This document shows, piece by piece, positions 28,801 through 37,218 of a stretch of 64,000 nt of DNA; within the stretch, counting starts at the first letter, position 1, and the number at the start of each line of letters is the position of its first letter. The notes under the pieces are model-generated. The model was not told the DNA's origin and did no database searches. It saw only the letters and a program-made list of their open reading frames with translations. The stretch lies in contig NZ_RQGA01000013.1 of NCBI RefSeq assembly GCF_004769575.1, positions 1 through 64,000 on the forward strand, written 5' to 3'. Source of the stretch: Leptospira perdikensis. Its GTDB lineage: Bacteria > Spirochaetota > Leptospiria > Leptospirales > Leptospiraceae. The position numbers and the translations under genes were made by a program.

Positions 28801-30946
28801 AAAAATCCACACGAGAAAATACTTTATCTTTGTTCAAAACTAAGATAGTGTAACTACCGGAATCTTTAGCCTTATAATCAAAGGAAACACCATCAACTTT
28901 AGAAACTAATTTTTTGACCTCTACAACTTTCTTTGTTAACTGATTACTTCGAAAAAAGAACTTCCCTAGTCCTTTTGACAAAACAGAAGTCCAGTCATTA
29001 TAAATGATATAAGCCTTTAACTCCGCGCCGGCAACAGCTTTACCTTGTAAGTTGACAGCCACCGCATTGAATTGAAATGGTTTATCTATCGCTTGGTATC
29101 TATCATTACATTTCAAACCTACATAGGTTTCCGATGGGTTGTAAGGTAAACTCGAAGATTTTGTAACTGACTTTCCATCTACATCATATACAGAAGATTC
29201 CACAACCAAATTGAAAGGATCTGCAATTTCAATATCTTCACCATCTGTCGCAAATTTACGAGTTAGATCTTGAACAGGAATGTCCAAATTAAAAAGGCCT
29301 TTGGCATCTAAAACACCTTCCGATCCTGTTACATAATCAGAGTTACCGCCAGAATATTCATCCTCGTAATCATACCAAGTATCAGAAAAATCATAACTCG
29401 AAAAAGATTCGAAGGATATATATCTTTTTCTTTTTAAAACCGAATAACCAATCTTAGCTCCACCCATAGGAGCACCAAACATATACTTACCTTCAACCGT
29501 TCCCTTGACGTTTTGATCTTTGTTTACGGCATTTGCTAAATTGACATTCACCATAAAATTCACAGGTCGAAATTCTTCGACTTGGAAGGTATCATAAGTG
29601 ATGGAATCATTTTTTCCTGCGTTATAAACAGATACGGAATAATGGCCAAGCGGTGCATCCGATGGAATGGTAAAACCCGTAGCGACTCCCCCTTGCCCAG
29701 TCGAGTTAAGATTTGTATTGGCTACATCCTTTCCACGTGAATCTCGAATTTGTATGTTGATATTCTTTGAACTATAAGGAACTAAAACTCCATTTTTTCG
29801 ATCCGCAAGTACTGCTTTGATTTCCACCCGATCCCCAGGTCTGTATAACTTTCTATCGAAATAAATTTTCCCTTTTACATGATTTTCTGTATAATAATCA
29901 CTATATCCTTCTATATGAGTTTGATTAAAATGAAGGAAGGCTTTATCACCAGAAGAATCTTCAGCAATTAACACAGACTTGTCGAATGATTTAGTATCAA
30001 TGATGGATGGCACAGTACAATGCCCATCTTTGTCTGTTTTACATGTTCCGCGCAAACTTCCTTTTTCATACAAACTAATATTAGTATTGGCAACTGGTTC
30101 TGCTTTGGAAAGAGTATGTACCCATACATGAAGAGTATTTGGATCTAACTTGGTTGTGATACCTAAGTTTGTAGATTGTAAAAATATAGATTCTTTTTTG
30201 TATACTTCCTTATTGTTATCACCAATGACATTGGCCCCTAACTGAAACGCGATCCATCCTTTTGCATTGGGTTTGGCACCGAAATATGAATCAATATCCA
30301 TACCTTGATTTCCAAAGGAATTAACTTTAATACCAGACTTCCAAACGGTTTTTTTCCAACTCAGTTGATTTTCGAAATCATAATATTTGTTCCCTAATGT
30401 TGCAATCGCATTCACAAGAACAGGAATTGATAATTCAGCAGAACGAATTTGAAACTCGGGAACATTTGAAATAGAAATAGGCAGGACTTTGTTTAAATTG
30501 GATTCAAATATATTTTCGCTAGATAAATAAAATGATGGTTTTCTCGCCATCACAGGAAGTTTAAAACTAACAGGAGTTTCTAAAAAACAATCATTCTCTG
30601 CATAAAATTTTCCAATTTTAATTTCGTATTCTACATCGGGATCAAAGTTCCAATGGTCCAAAGAAAATTCACGAGTAATATAATCAGAAAATTCTAATCG
30701 AGGATTAGATGGTTTTGGAGAGATCTGAACCGCAGATGCGAATTCTTGTAAATTGGTATCTTCGGTAACTGTGATATGATAATCCCAGAGGTCTTCCAAA
30801 TATTTCAAATCTGTAGTGTCTAGTTTGACCTCGATACGGCAACTACTGGGAAATATGGTGCGTTTGATGGTTCGAAAAAAACCGCTGATAGAATTGCAGG
30901 AACCAAGGAAAAAAAGAAAACTAAAAGCCAATACCAACTTACGCAT
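25877..30946 (-). CDS. Bacterial alpha-2-macroglobulin lipoprotein with thioester motif
   Basis: The 1689-residue protein is a YfhM-type bacterial A2M. The leader ends in a lipobox with Cys17 (Leu-Gly-Ser-Cys). MG domains fill about 150-900, with 'GKIYFDRKLYRPGDRVEIKAVL' as the MG/bait-side signature. The A2M domain begins around 1000 ('YTAYWNPVVIADSNGNADVSFTLPDN'). The thioester motif Cys1193-Met-Glu-Gln1196 is intact, so it can covalently trap proteases, and a TED-like alpha/alpha barrel and receptor-binding-like domain follow. A CGGAG site 6 bp before the ATG supports the start. It leads the operon with pbpC and the sulfatase-fold gene and presumably guards the periplasm against foreign proteases. 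Confidence 0.95.
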   Translation of the reverse strand: MRKLVLAFSFLFFLGSCNSISGFFRTIKRTIFPSSCRIEVKLDTTDLKYLEDLWDYHITVTEDTNLQEFASAVQISPKPSNPRLEFSDYITREFSLDHWNFDPDVEYEIKIGKFYAENDCFLETPVSFKLPVMARKPSFYLSSENIFESNLNKVLPISISNVPEFQIRSAELSIPVLVNAIATLGNKYYDFENQLSWKKTVWKSGIKVNSFGNQGMDIDSYFGAKPNAKGWIAFQLGANVIGDNNKEVYKKESIFLQSTNLGITTKLDPNTLHVWVHTLSKAEPVANTNISLYEKGSLRGTCKTDKDGHCTVPSIIDTKSFDKSVLIAEDSSGDKAFLHFNQTHIEGYSDYYTENHVKGKIYFDRKLYRPGDRVEIKAVLADRKNGVLVPYSSKNINIQIRDSRGKDVANTNLNSTGQGGVATGFTIPSDAPLGHYSVSVYNAGKNDSITYDTFQVEEFRPVNFMVNVNLANAVNKDQNVKGTVEGKYMFGAPMGGAKIGYSVLKRKRYISFESFSSYDFSDTWYDYEDEYSGGNSDYVTGSEGVLDAKGLFNLDIPVQDLTRKFATDGEDIEIADPFNLVVESSVYDVDGKSVTKSSSLPYNPSETYVGLKCNDRYQAIDKPFQFNAVAVNLQGKAVAGAELKAYIIYNDWTSVLSKGLGKFFFRSNQLTKKVVEVKKLVSKVDGVSFDYKAKDSGSYTILVLNKDKVFSRVDFYAYEKESYYTWDFRGDDSIELRSDKQEYKIGDKAKILIKSPLQNARVIVTVERDSVYFKKSFLMKGNSAPLEIPIEESYLPNVDVNVVMLSGRLPVPEGLSADDIEEFNQQDLGAPKAKTGSVTLKVNLASRTAPVVIKTDKQEYQPREQVKLSIQSSPGAELTVSVADRGVLDLVGYSFQSPVQMFYQYWYSIVKTFELRSMIIKHYIYENKGDSPGGDYGEDSGGGFSAESESGARKDFRYTAYWNPVVIADSNGNADVSFTLPDNLTTFKVMVASSANGKFGASNSEFIVKKNLVLQKTVARFIRVGDSLELGGSITNNTKKKGKFKYKIESKFLSEDKGWTSIELAAGQTKEVLRTFQISESQYIKLKLDHPKDEIQLSYQISVEPETGAEFADLKKSDLSDALVVTMPIKEFDPVTSVQFSGYTDSEHKTLISFPKKESILLNKGSLDIRMSGTALTALKSAFDFYESNPYFCMEQRTSAYLLSLSAGELLKEFQYKAPAKDSYDFTQIEKLFLDEMSEFQTSDGSFTVWKGHGRTGYPYLTAYISSVMQIGKDKGKRSNPQAYQSAIKYLENYVKNPTETSVNSYQTLSLIYSVLSKDKKDVHSLEKTLVDHFEELNLKSRGIFLTAYAEVHKLESSDSDPVFKKLFSEYTKYIVYEKELFALRPLKQNSDEYYYYSYYSSSSVLGNYLRLLLRVDSKNPKIVELVKSIMMDRQNHFWSDSHSVGTIALALAEYRNRFESTSLDTEGEAIFGEKTLIDESFSSSSDSIYKEEITFDRLFEGKDPSGRPLVFKRTSSEGRLYFQTRLMYVPVKDTTTQKFNGLEIRKTLYRIDGRDSNGDAILKEVTSLQRGSTYLVKVKILSNLEQAFGMIVDPIPSNTEIVNTSFLTEKTSDGEETDVTDNYYGGYKEYRDDRVIFSEDRIRKGEMEFNYILRPVAKGNSIMPASKTFLMYHPQFYGNTNTIKVKVD

Positions 30947-31092
30947 GAGAACTCCGAAATTCGAATGTTCCCTGTTCTACGACGGACTACCTTCTTTGCC
31001 AACTCTTTCCTGAATGAAATGGAAAATCTTTCTATATTTTTTCGATTGGATCAGAATTTTCGCTATGCTTTTGGCATTTTGCAATTTGATTG

Positions 31093-31527
31093 ATGACGAT
31101 GTCTCTGTCTCAAATCAAAAAACAATTTTTAGAACTTAAGGCACCCAATTCCTTTCCTGTAGGAAATTTTCAAGCGGAATGGATCGGTCCCAACTGGTTT
31201 CAAACAGGTGCTAGTTTCAGTTTGAACTTTATGTCCTTTCGTCACTGGTGGGGAAAATCATTTGATGGTTCGGAGATTGCTTACAATTTGTTTTTACCAC
31301 CTAAGGAGACAGAGTTCCAGTTACGCCACCCCATGAATTTGTCCATCGCACCGTCACGGCTGGATAAAAACCTAAGTCTCGTTCTAGAATATACAAAAAA
31401 TGCCCCATTTCCTTGGCCATATTTTATAGATGAATTCCGTGTTTTGAACGAAACAGATCTACTTGGGATGAGTTACAGCAAATTTACACCTGGTTTGGCG
31501 CTCCCATTTCTTATTAGAAAGTCCTAA
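31093..31527 (+). CDS. Conserved hypothetical protein, divergent from A2M
   Basis: A cytoplasmic-looking protein of about 142-144 residues without signal peptide or membrane segment. It is Trp/Phe/Pro-rich ('WIGPNWFQTG', 'FRHWWGKSFDG', 'PFPWPYFIDEFR') and looks like a compact beta-rich fold. I do not recognise a family. Starts at TTG 31090, ATG 31093 and ATG 31099 are all possible, and no strong ribosome binding site separates them. It is divergent from the A2M gene across about 145 AT-rich bases and 34 bp upstream of the hybrid kinase, so it may be co-transcribed with it. Confidence 0.6.
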   Translation: MTMSLSQIKKQFLELKAPNSFPVGNFQAEWIGPNWFQTGASFSLNFMSFRHWWGKSFDGSEIAYNLFLPPKETEFQLRHPMNLSIAPSRLDKNLSLVLEYTKNAPFPWPYFIDEFRVLNETDLLGMSYSKFTPGLALPFLIRKS

Positions 31528-31561
31528 TTTAGTTTGTAGTTATTTCGTAAAGATTCGTCCA

Positions 31562-33949
31562 ATGGTTGGTATGCAACCTCCACCCCCTTCATTGGAAATG
31601 CAAATTCTCTCCGAAATGGAGGAGGTGGTTTTTTCGGCTAGTTTTCCTGAATTAGAAATTATTTATGTCAGCCCTTCCGTGGAGATGCTCAGCGGATACC
31701 CTATTGAGTTTTTCAAACATGAATTAGGTGCCTGGCGAAAGATGATTCATAGTGACGACTTACATATCGTGGAACACGCACTAAGTTCTCTAAAAGAAAC
31801 AAACAAGTTTCGAATCCGATATAGAATCCAAACGAAAGACAACCAAATTAAATTTGTTCAAAGCCAAGGTCGATTGATTCGTAATGAATCAGGAGAAATA
31901 CTTCGGTTTGATGGAGTGGTCACCGATATTTCAGAATTACTTTCTGTTCAAGATTTCATTAAAAACGAATCAACTGGAATTAAACAACTGTTACTCGAAA
32001 ATAATATTCTTTTTAATGGAAGCCAAGACTCCATGTTCCTTGTCGAAGTCATGGAAAATCGGGATTTTGTAATCCGAAGAATCAACACAGCTTATGAAAA
32101 AGCTACAGGCCTTACTCAATCCAACATACAAGGAAAAACTCCTATTGACCTTTTAGGAGAACCATTGGGAAGTTCAGTGATTCAAAATTTTCGGAATGCT
32201 CTTCGAGCAAAAACCACAATTTCTTATGAAGAAAGTATTCCTATGCCAGCGGGAACCAAAATCTGGACAACGGCCCTCACTCCTATTGAAGTTGATGGAA
32301 AAGTAAAATTCATTGTAGGATCAAGTAAAGATATCACTGAACAAAAACGTATTGAAACCGCTCTAAAAGAATCTAACGAACGATATGCTTTAATTTTAGA
32401 AGTGAGTTCCGATGGTTGGTTTGATTGGGACTTGGTGAACGATACAGTAATCTATTCTCGAAGATGGTGGTTGGAGTTTGGTAACGACGAAAAATCAGAT
32501 AATGTTCCAATCAGTTATTGGAAAAGTTTAGTTCATCCCGATGATTCAGAATGGGTATCTGAATTCTTAGAAAATATTTTATCCTCACAAAGGGAAACTT
32601 TTGAGTTCAGTTTCCAAATGAAAAAAAGAAAAGGAAATTATGCTCATGTTGTGTCCAGATGTTATATTCAAAGGGATTCATCGGGAAAAAAAATCAGAAT
32701 GGTTGGATCCAACTCCGATCTAACAGAAATCAAAAAAATTGAATCTACCTTAAGAAAGGCAAAAGAAATGGCAGAGGCTGCCAATCTAGCTAAGGGCAAT
32801 TTTTTAGCCAATATGAGTCATGAAATCCGAACACCTCTTAATGGAATTATAGGATTCACAGAATTATTGTTACATGCATCTCTCACAGACGAACAAAAAG
32901 AATATTTACGAAGTATCTATATCTCTGGAAAAAGTTTGTTATCTCTTGTGAATCAAATTCTTGATTTTTCAAAAATTGATTCGGGCAAGATGGACTTGGA
33001 ACTAATTAGCACAGATCTGATCGACTTAGTGCAATCTACTGTGGATCTCTTCCAAATTTCTGCAGCCTCCCAAGCAATTCACTTAAAACTAAAACTAGAT
33101 CCGGAGTTACCCAGATTTGTATCTCTCGATCCTTTGCGTGTAAGGCAAGTTCTTTCTAATTTGATTGGAAATGCTATCAAGTTTACACACGAAGGTAAGG
33201 TAGAAGTCTCAGTTAAACCGATCAAACAAACGGGAGAGATCGTTGATATAGAATTCTCGGTTTCTGACACAGGAATTGGAATCGACATTAGTTCTCAGAC
33301 GAAACTTTTTGATTCCTTCTCACAAGCGGATTCATCCATTACACGAAAATATGGTGGAACGGGACTTGGTCTCACAATCACAAGTGAACTCATTCACAAA
33401 ATGGATTCTCATTTACGATTTGAAAGTGAACTGGGAAAGGGTAGCAAATTCTATTTTGTTTTATCACTCCAAGTAAATTCTTCAGGATCTGTATCCTCTA
33501 ATTTGTTTGAGGAAAAACAAATAACTCCAGATGAAACAGCAATCATTGAAAACAACCAAATCCAAAACGATATTTTGATTGTGGAAGATAATGATTTAAA
33601 CAAAAGACTGTTATCAAAAATGTTATTAAAAAGATATCCTAATATACAATTGAGATATGCAGTCGATGGGGCTGATGCCATCAATCAATTCAAACAAAAA
33701 ATTCCTGATTTAATCTTTATGGACTTACAAATGCCAGTTATGGACGGTTATACGGCCACAATGGAAATTAGAAATTTAGAAAAAGACAAAGATAAAAAAA
33801 CTCCCATCATCGCATTGACGGCAGGAGCCTTTTTTTCAGTTAAAGATACGGCAATGGAATCTGGGATGAATGACTTTCTTACCAAACCACTTTCCTCTGC
33901 CGATCTTTATAAAACTCTTGAAAAATGGTTATCTTCAGGCCGCATGTAA
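31562..33949 (+). CDS. Hybrid sensor histidine kinase/response regulator with PAS domains
   Basis: The 795-residue soluble protein has three PAS domains at about 15-130, 145-262 and 275-392, each followed by PAC-like 'F.GVVTDISE', 'VGSSKDITEQK' or 'VGSNSDLTEIKK'. HisKA follows with His420 in 'NMSHEIRTPLNG'. The HATPase has the N box 'NLIGNAIKFTHEG', 'DTGIGI' and 'GTGLGLTI'. A C-terminal receiver (about 670-790) has Asp721 in 'FMDLQMPVMDGYT'. No transmembrane segment is visible, so the PAS domains probably read an internal signal. The phosphate must leave through a separate Hpt or regulator not seen nearby. The 3' end overlaps convergent ahpF by 15 bp. Confidence 0.95.
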   Translation: MVGMQPPPPSLEMQILSEMEEVVFSASFPELEIIYVSPSVEMLSGYPIEFFKHELGAWRKMIHSDDLHIVEHALSSLKETNKFRIRYRIQTKDNQIKFVQSQGRLIRNESGEILRFDGVVTDISELLSVQDFIKNESTGIKQLLLENNILFNGSQDSMFLVEVMENRDFVIRRINTAYEKATGLTQSNIQGKTPIDLLGEPLGSSVIQNFRNALRAKTTISYEESIPMPAGTKIWTTALTPIEVDGKVKFIVGSSKDITEQKRIETALKESNERYALILEVSSDGWFDWDLVNDTVIYSRRWWLEFGNDEKSDNVPISYWKSLVHPDDSEWVSEFLENILSSQRETFEFSFQMKKRKGNYAHVVSRCYIQRDSSGKKIRMVGSNSDLTEIKKIESTLRKAKEMAEAANLAKGNFLANMSHEIRTPLNGIIGFTELLLHASLTDEQKEYLRSIYISGKSLLSLVNQILDFSKIDSGKMDLELISTDLIDLVQSTVDLFQISAASQAIHLKLKLDPELPRFVSLDPLRVRQVLSNLIGNAIKFTHEGKVEVSVKPIKQTGEIVDIEFSVSDTGIGIDISSQTKLFDSFSQADSSITRKYGGTGLGLTITSELIHKMDSHLRFESELGKGSKFYFVLSLQVNSSGSVSSNLFEEKQITPDETAIIENNQIQNDILIVEDNDLNKRLLSKMLLKRYPNIQLRYAVDGADAINQFKQKIPDLIFMDLQMPVMDGYTATMEIRNLEKDKDKKTPIIALTAGAFFSVKDTAMESGMNDFLTKPLSSADLYKTLEKWLSSGRM

Positions 33950-35494
33950 TAGGTATTCAAAGGCACTAATAGCAGCCTTTGCTCCTTCACCCATAGCAAT
34001 GATAATTTGTTTGTAAGGAGTATTTGTTACATCTCCACAAGCAAAAATCCCTTCTACATTGGTTTTACATTTTTCATCGACCAATATTTCACCAAAACGA
34101 TTGGTAGCAACCAAATCCTTCACAAAACTACTATTTGGTACAAGACCAATCTGAACAAAAACTCCATCAAGAGGAATGGTTTCGGATTCTTCCGAACTTC
34201 TATCTTTATAAGTAAGTCCTGTTACTTTTTCAGTATTAGTTTGGATTTCCATTGTTTGTGCCTTCACCAAAGTTTTGATATTGGAAGACTGAGCTACTTT
34301 ATCAAGTAAAACTTGATCAGCATTCAATCTATCACCAAACTCGATCAAGGTAACTGATTTTACAATTCCACTCAAATCGAGAGCCGCTTCTACACCTGAG
34401 TTTCCGCCACCAACTACAGCTACATCTTTGTCTTTAAAAAATGGTCCGTCACAATGAGGACAATAGGCCACACCTTTTCCAATAAATTCCTTTTCACCAG
34501 GAACATTGAGTTCACGCCATTTCGCGCCGGTCGAAAGAATGACTGTTTTTGTAAGAATCCGTTCCCCTGTATTCAAATGAATGGTTTTTAATTCTCCAGA
34601 TTCAATTTTCAAAACTCGAACATTTTCTTTTTTACGAATTTGATTTTTCTCTATTTGTTCGGACAATACATTCGTTAACTCTGGCCCTGTTGTGTAAGGA
34701 ATAGAGATGATATTCTCGATCCCTAAAGTATCCTTTACTTGTCCACCTAATCTGTCTGCAATGACAAGAGTATTTAATCCTTTTCTAGCAGAATAAACAG
34801 CTGCAGTCACACCGGAAGGCCCACCACCAATCACAGTAACATCATAAATTTCCGTAGGGTTTGTTTGATTAGAATTTTCTTCTTTGGATTCTGGAATGGA
34901 ATACAATTCCAAAAGTTTATCAAAAATAACGGATGCTTCTGCCTTTCCCGAAAGAAAACGTTTTCCATTTAAAAAAACTGCAGGAACCCCTTGTATATTT
35001 TTTTCTTTCACAAGTTCTGGATACATAGCACCATCAATCATATTGTGAGAGATAGAAGGGTTTACCAAAGAAAAACTATTTAGTGTTTGTACCACTTCAG
35101 GGCAATTATGACAATCCAAAGAAATGAATGTTTCAAAGTGTAAAGTTTCTTTTAATTTTGAAACTGCAGATAAAATCCCTTCTTCCAATTTGATTGGATT
35201 TCCGCCGGATTGTAAAATTGCTAAAATGAGTGAAGTGAATTCATGACCCATAGGAATTCCAGAAAATTCAATTCCTGTTGGTTTTCCTTCAGAAAGAATG
35301 GCAAAGCGAAGGCCATCATTTTTATCTTCTGAATGTTCTAAAGTGATCATCGAACTAAGAGATACGATATCATTTAAAAATTCTACCAACTCCCCTCTTT
35401 TTTCATGGTCTCCCGAAAACAAACGAATGTTCACCGGGTTTTTAATTCTTTCAAAATATTGTTTTACTTGTTCCTTTGTTGATTCATCTAACAT
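33935..35494 (-). CDS. ahpF: Alkyl hydroperoxide reductase flavoprotein subunit
   Basis: The 519-residue protein has the AhpF arrangement. A tandem thioredoxin-fold N-terminal domain carries Cys128-His-Asn-Cys131. The FAD site has a [17 protein letters not shown] motif near residue 220. The redox-active Cys345-Pro-His-Cys348 is at the same numbering as enterobacterial AhpF, and the NAD(P)H site is at '[15 protein letters not shown]'. It passes electrons from NADH to AhpC. A GGGAGG site lies 5 bp before the ATG. It follows ahpC on the same strand with a strong hairpin between them, and overlaps the convergent hybrid kinase by 15 bp. Confidence 0.97.
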   Translation of the reverse strand: MLDESTKEQVKQYFERIKNPVNIRLFSGDHEKRGELVEFLNDIVSLSSMITLEHSEDKNDGLRFAILSEGKPTGIEFSGIPMGHEFTSLILAILQSGGNPIKLEEGILSAVSKLKETLHFETFISLDCHNCPEVVQTLNSFSLVNPSISHNMIDGAMYPELVKEKNIQGVPAVFLNGKRFLSGKAEASVIFDKLLELYSIPESKEENSNQTNPTEIYDVTVIGGGPSGVTAAVYSARKGLNTLVIADRLGGQVKDTLGIENIISIPYTTGPELTNVLSEQIEKNQIRKKENVRVLKIESGELKTIHLNTGERILTKTVILSTGAKWRELNVPGEKEFIGKGVAYCPHCDGPFFKDKDVAVVGGGNSGVEAALDLSGIVKSVTLIEFGDRLNADQVLLDKVAQSSNIKTLVKAQTMEIQTNTEKVTGLTYKDRSSEESETIPLDGVFVQIGLVPNSSFVKDLVATNRFGEILVDEKCKTNVEGIFACGDVTNTPYKQIIIAMGEGAKAAISAFEYLLHAA

Positions 35495-35508
35495 AATAAC
35501 CTCCCGAT

Positions 35509-35532
35509 TTAGGCGGGTTTTATCCCGCCTAA
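35509..35532 (-). terminator. Perfect hairpin between ahpC and ahpF
   Basis: TTAGGCGGG at 35509-35517 and CCCGCCTAA at 35524-35532 form a 9-bp GC-rich stem with a 6-base loop. On the minus strand it lies 6 bp after the ahpC stop, and its distal arm ends about 4 bp before the GGGAGG of ahpF. No T-run follows on this strand, so it is more likely an attenuator, processing site or ahpC mRNA stabiliser than a full terminator. Confidence 0.65.
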
Positions 35533-35538
35533 TTTAGT

Positions 35539-36102
35539 TTAGATTTTTCCTACCAAGTCAAGACCTGGTTTCAAAGTGGAATTACCTGGTTTCCATTTTG
35601 CAGGACAAACTTCGCCGTCATTGTTTGCAACGTATTGAGCTGCTTGCACTTTACGAACGAGTTCCTCAGCAGAACGTCCAATTCCAAGATCATGGATTTC
35701 AGCAGTTTTGATCACACCTTCTGGGTTCACAACGAATGTTCCTCGAAGTGCTTGGCCATCTTCTTCGATCATAATTCCGAAACCTCGAGTGATCTTTCCA
35801 GATGCATCACCTAACATTGGGAATTTGATTTTTTTGATGGTGTCACTAGCTTCGTGCCAAGCTTTATGAACAAAATGTGTATCTGTGGATACAGAATATA
35901 CTTCTACTCCCATTTTTTGGAGTTCCGCATAATAATCTGCTACGTCGCCAAGTTCTGTAGGGCAAACAAAAGTAAAATCTGCAGGATAAAAAACAAATAC
36001 GGACCATTTTCCGAGAACGTCTTTTTTGCTAATTTTTTTGAAAGCCCCATTATGGAAAGCTTCTGTGGTAAAGTCAGGAATTTGAGTGTTGATATTGGAC
36101 AT
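35539..36102 (-). CDS. ahpC: Alkyl hydroperoxide reductase, peroxiredoxin subunit
   Basis: The 187-residue typical 2-Cys peroxiredoxin has the peroxidatic Cys47 in 'FTFVCPTE' and the resolving Cys166 in 'GEVCPAKW'. It reduces H2O2 and organic hydroperoxides and is recycled by AhpF. I chose ATG 36102 because a strong AAAGGAGG (36110-36117 on the complement) sits 7 bp upstream. A longer frame to 36141 would put this ribosome binding site inside the coding region. oxyR lies upstream on the same strand. Confidence 0.97.
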   Translation of the reverse strand: MSNINTQIPDFTTEAFHNGAFKKISKKDVLGKWSVFVFYPADFTFVCPTELGDVADYYAELQKMGVEVYSVSTDTHFVHKAWHEASDTIKKIKFPMLGDASGKITRGFGIMIEEDGQALRGTFVVNPEGVIKTAEIHDLGIGRSAEELVRKVQAAQYVANNDGEVCPAKWKPGNSTLKPGLDLVGKI

Positions 36103-36208
36103 TGAATATCCTCCTTTGTTGTTAAGAAGAATATACCCCAAACCAGATCATTTGTAAAATAAATACTATAAATGACAAGATTTACAAAAACTATCAATCA
36201 ATTTTCAT
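36103..36208 (-). promoter_or_regulatory. ahpC upstream region
   Basis: This AT-rich gap between the oxyR stop and the ahpC start contains TTTGTAAA (36151-36158) inverted as TTTACAAA (36181-36188), centres 30 bp apart, which could be an OxyR-type extended site. The classic OxyR pattern of ATAG elements spaced 22 bp apart is not matched: two ATAG elements on the minus strand are 25 bp apart. The exact promoter cannot be placed. Confidence 0.3.
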
Positions 36209-37126
36209 TCAATCTTGGTTCAAAGACACACCGATGATTTTAAATTTTTCTTTGGAATGATATTCCTTAGCTATCACACCAAGAATCAAACTTGTGAGTT
36301 TTTTTAAAATTTTAGTTTTGTAAAACCCCTTCTTATATACCAAACTAATTTCTCTTGCGGGTTCGGGAGTATCAAAAGGAACAATTCGTTTGGAAGATGG
36401 ATCCACTGATAACTTAGGTAATAAGGTGACCCCAATCCCCATGTCTACCATTCGTTTCAAAGTTTCCACACTTCCACTTTCAATTTTTGCCAGTGAGTTG
36501 CGATTACAGATTTTTAAAGACTGGTGACGAAAACAATGTTCTTCACCAAGTACAAGTAAGGGGTACTTCTCGATATGTTTCATCGAAACAGATGAGGTTT
36601 TTTCTTTAGCATCTTTTGGATAATAAACAACAAATGGTTCATAGTAGAGCGGGTGTTCTACGATATTTGGAATTTTGAGTGGAGTCGCAAGAATTCCCAA
36701 ATCAATTTCTTCTGATTCCAATTTTTCTAAAATGGAGAGAGTTGGAAGTTCCGAAATTCGGAAGTTTACTTTAGAAAACTCTGTTTGTAATTGATTGTAA
36801 ATGGAAGGAATCAAATAATTACTGACAGTCGGAATGATTCCAATGGATATATTTCCGGCAGGTTCGTCTTTCCATTGACCAGCGATTTCAAAAAGTTTGT
36901 CTGCTTCTTTCAGTGTATTTTTTGCCTGATCTACAACGGCTTTCCCTAATTTGGTAGTTATAACAGGGTTTTTTTTCCGATCAAACAATTCAAAACCCAG
37001 TTCCTGTTCTACTTTTTGAATTTGTAAGCTCATAGTGGGTTGAGCAACTAAACAATGTTCGGCGGCTTTTGCAAAACTCTTAAATTGATCCAGGGCAACA
37101 ATATAGCGAAGTTGAGTGATGGTCAT
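36209..37126 (-). CDS. oxyR: Hydrogen-peroxide sensing LysR regulator OxyR
   Basis: The 305-residue LysR-family protein has an N-terminal winged helix ('FAKAAEHCLVAQPTMSLQIQ', about 17-36). Its effector domain has the two redox cysteines Cys198 and Cys207 in GEEHCFRHQSLKIC, matching Cys199 and Cys208 of E. coli OxyR, so it can form the activating disulfide. It sits directly upstream of ahpC and ahpF, its expected targets. It is divergent from the PP2C phosphatase gene across 92 bp that hold an imperfect palindrome. Confidence 0.93.
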   Translation of the reverse strand: MTITQLRYIVALDQFKSFAKAAEHCLVAQPTMSLQIQKVEQELGFELFDRKKNPVITTKLGKAVVDQAKNTLKEADKLFEIAGQWKDEPAGNISIGIIPTVSNYLIPSIYNQLQTEFSKVNFRISELPTLSILEKLESEEIDLGILATPLKIPNIVEHPLYYEPFVVYYPKDAKEKTSSVSMKHIEKYPLLVLGEEHCFRHQSLKICNRNSLAKIESGSVETLKRMVDMGIGVTLLPKLSVDPSSKRIVPFDTPEPAREISLVYKKGFYKTKILKKLTSLILGVIAKEYHSKEKFKIIGVSLNQD

Positions 37127-37160
37127 TTAGATACTCTCCAAAAAAATAACGAAAGTGAAT

Positions 37161-37206
37161 GGGAGAATGAAAATCAACTTGCATTCTCTCTGTACGCAAC
37201 TATCCT
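37161..37206. promoter_or_regulatory. Palindrome and candidate promoter between oxyR and PP2C gene
   Basis: GGGAGAATG (37161-37169) is inverted as CATTCTCTC (37182-37190) with one mismatch and a 12-base spacer. A plus-strand promoter candidate overlaps it: TTGCAT at 37179-37184, 16 bp, then TATCCT at 37201-37206, only 12 bp before ATG 37219. If used, the phosphatase mRNA would have almost no leader. No ribosome binding site is visible. Confidence 0.35.
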
Positions 37207-37218
37207 TAGCCGATACCG

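Noticed and set aside
36103..36141. Longer AhpC start
   Set aside because: The strong AAAGGAGG site lies within this stretch and points to ATG 36102; 187 residues is the normal AhpC length.
36103..36208. Classic OxyR box upstream of ahpC
   Set aside because: The ATAG elements do not have the expected 22-bp spacing; only a general AT-rich inverted repeat is visible.
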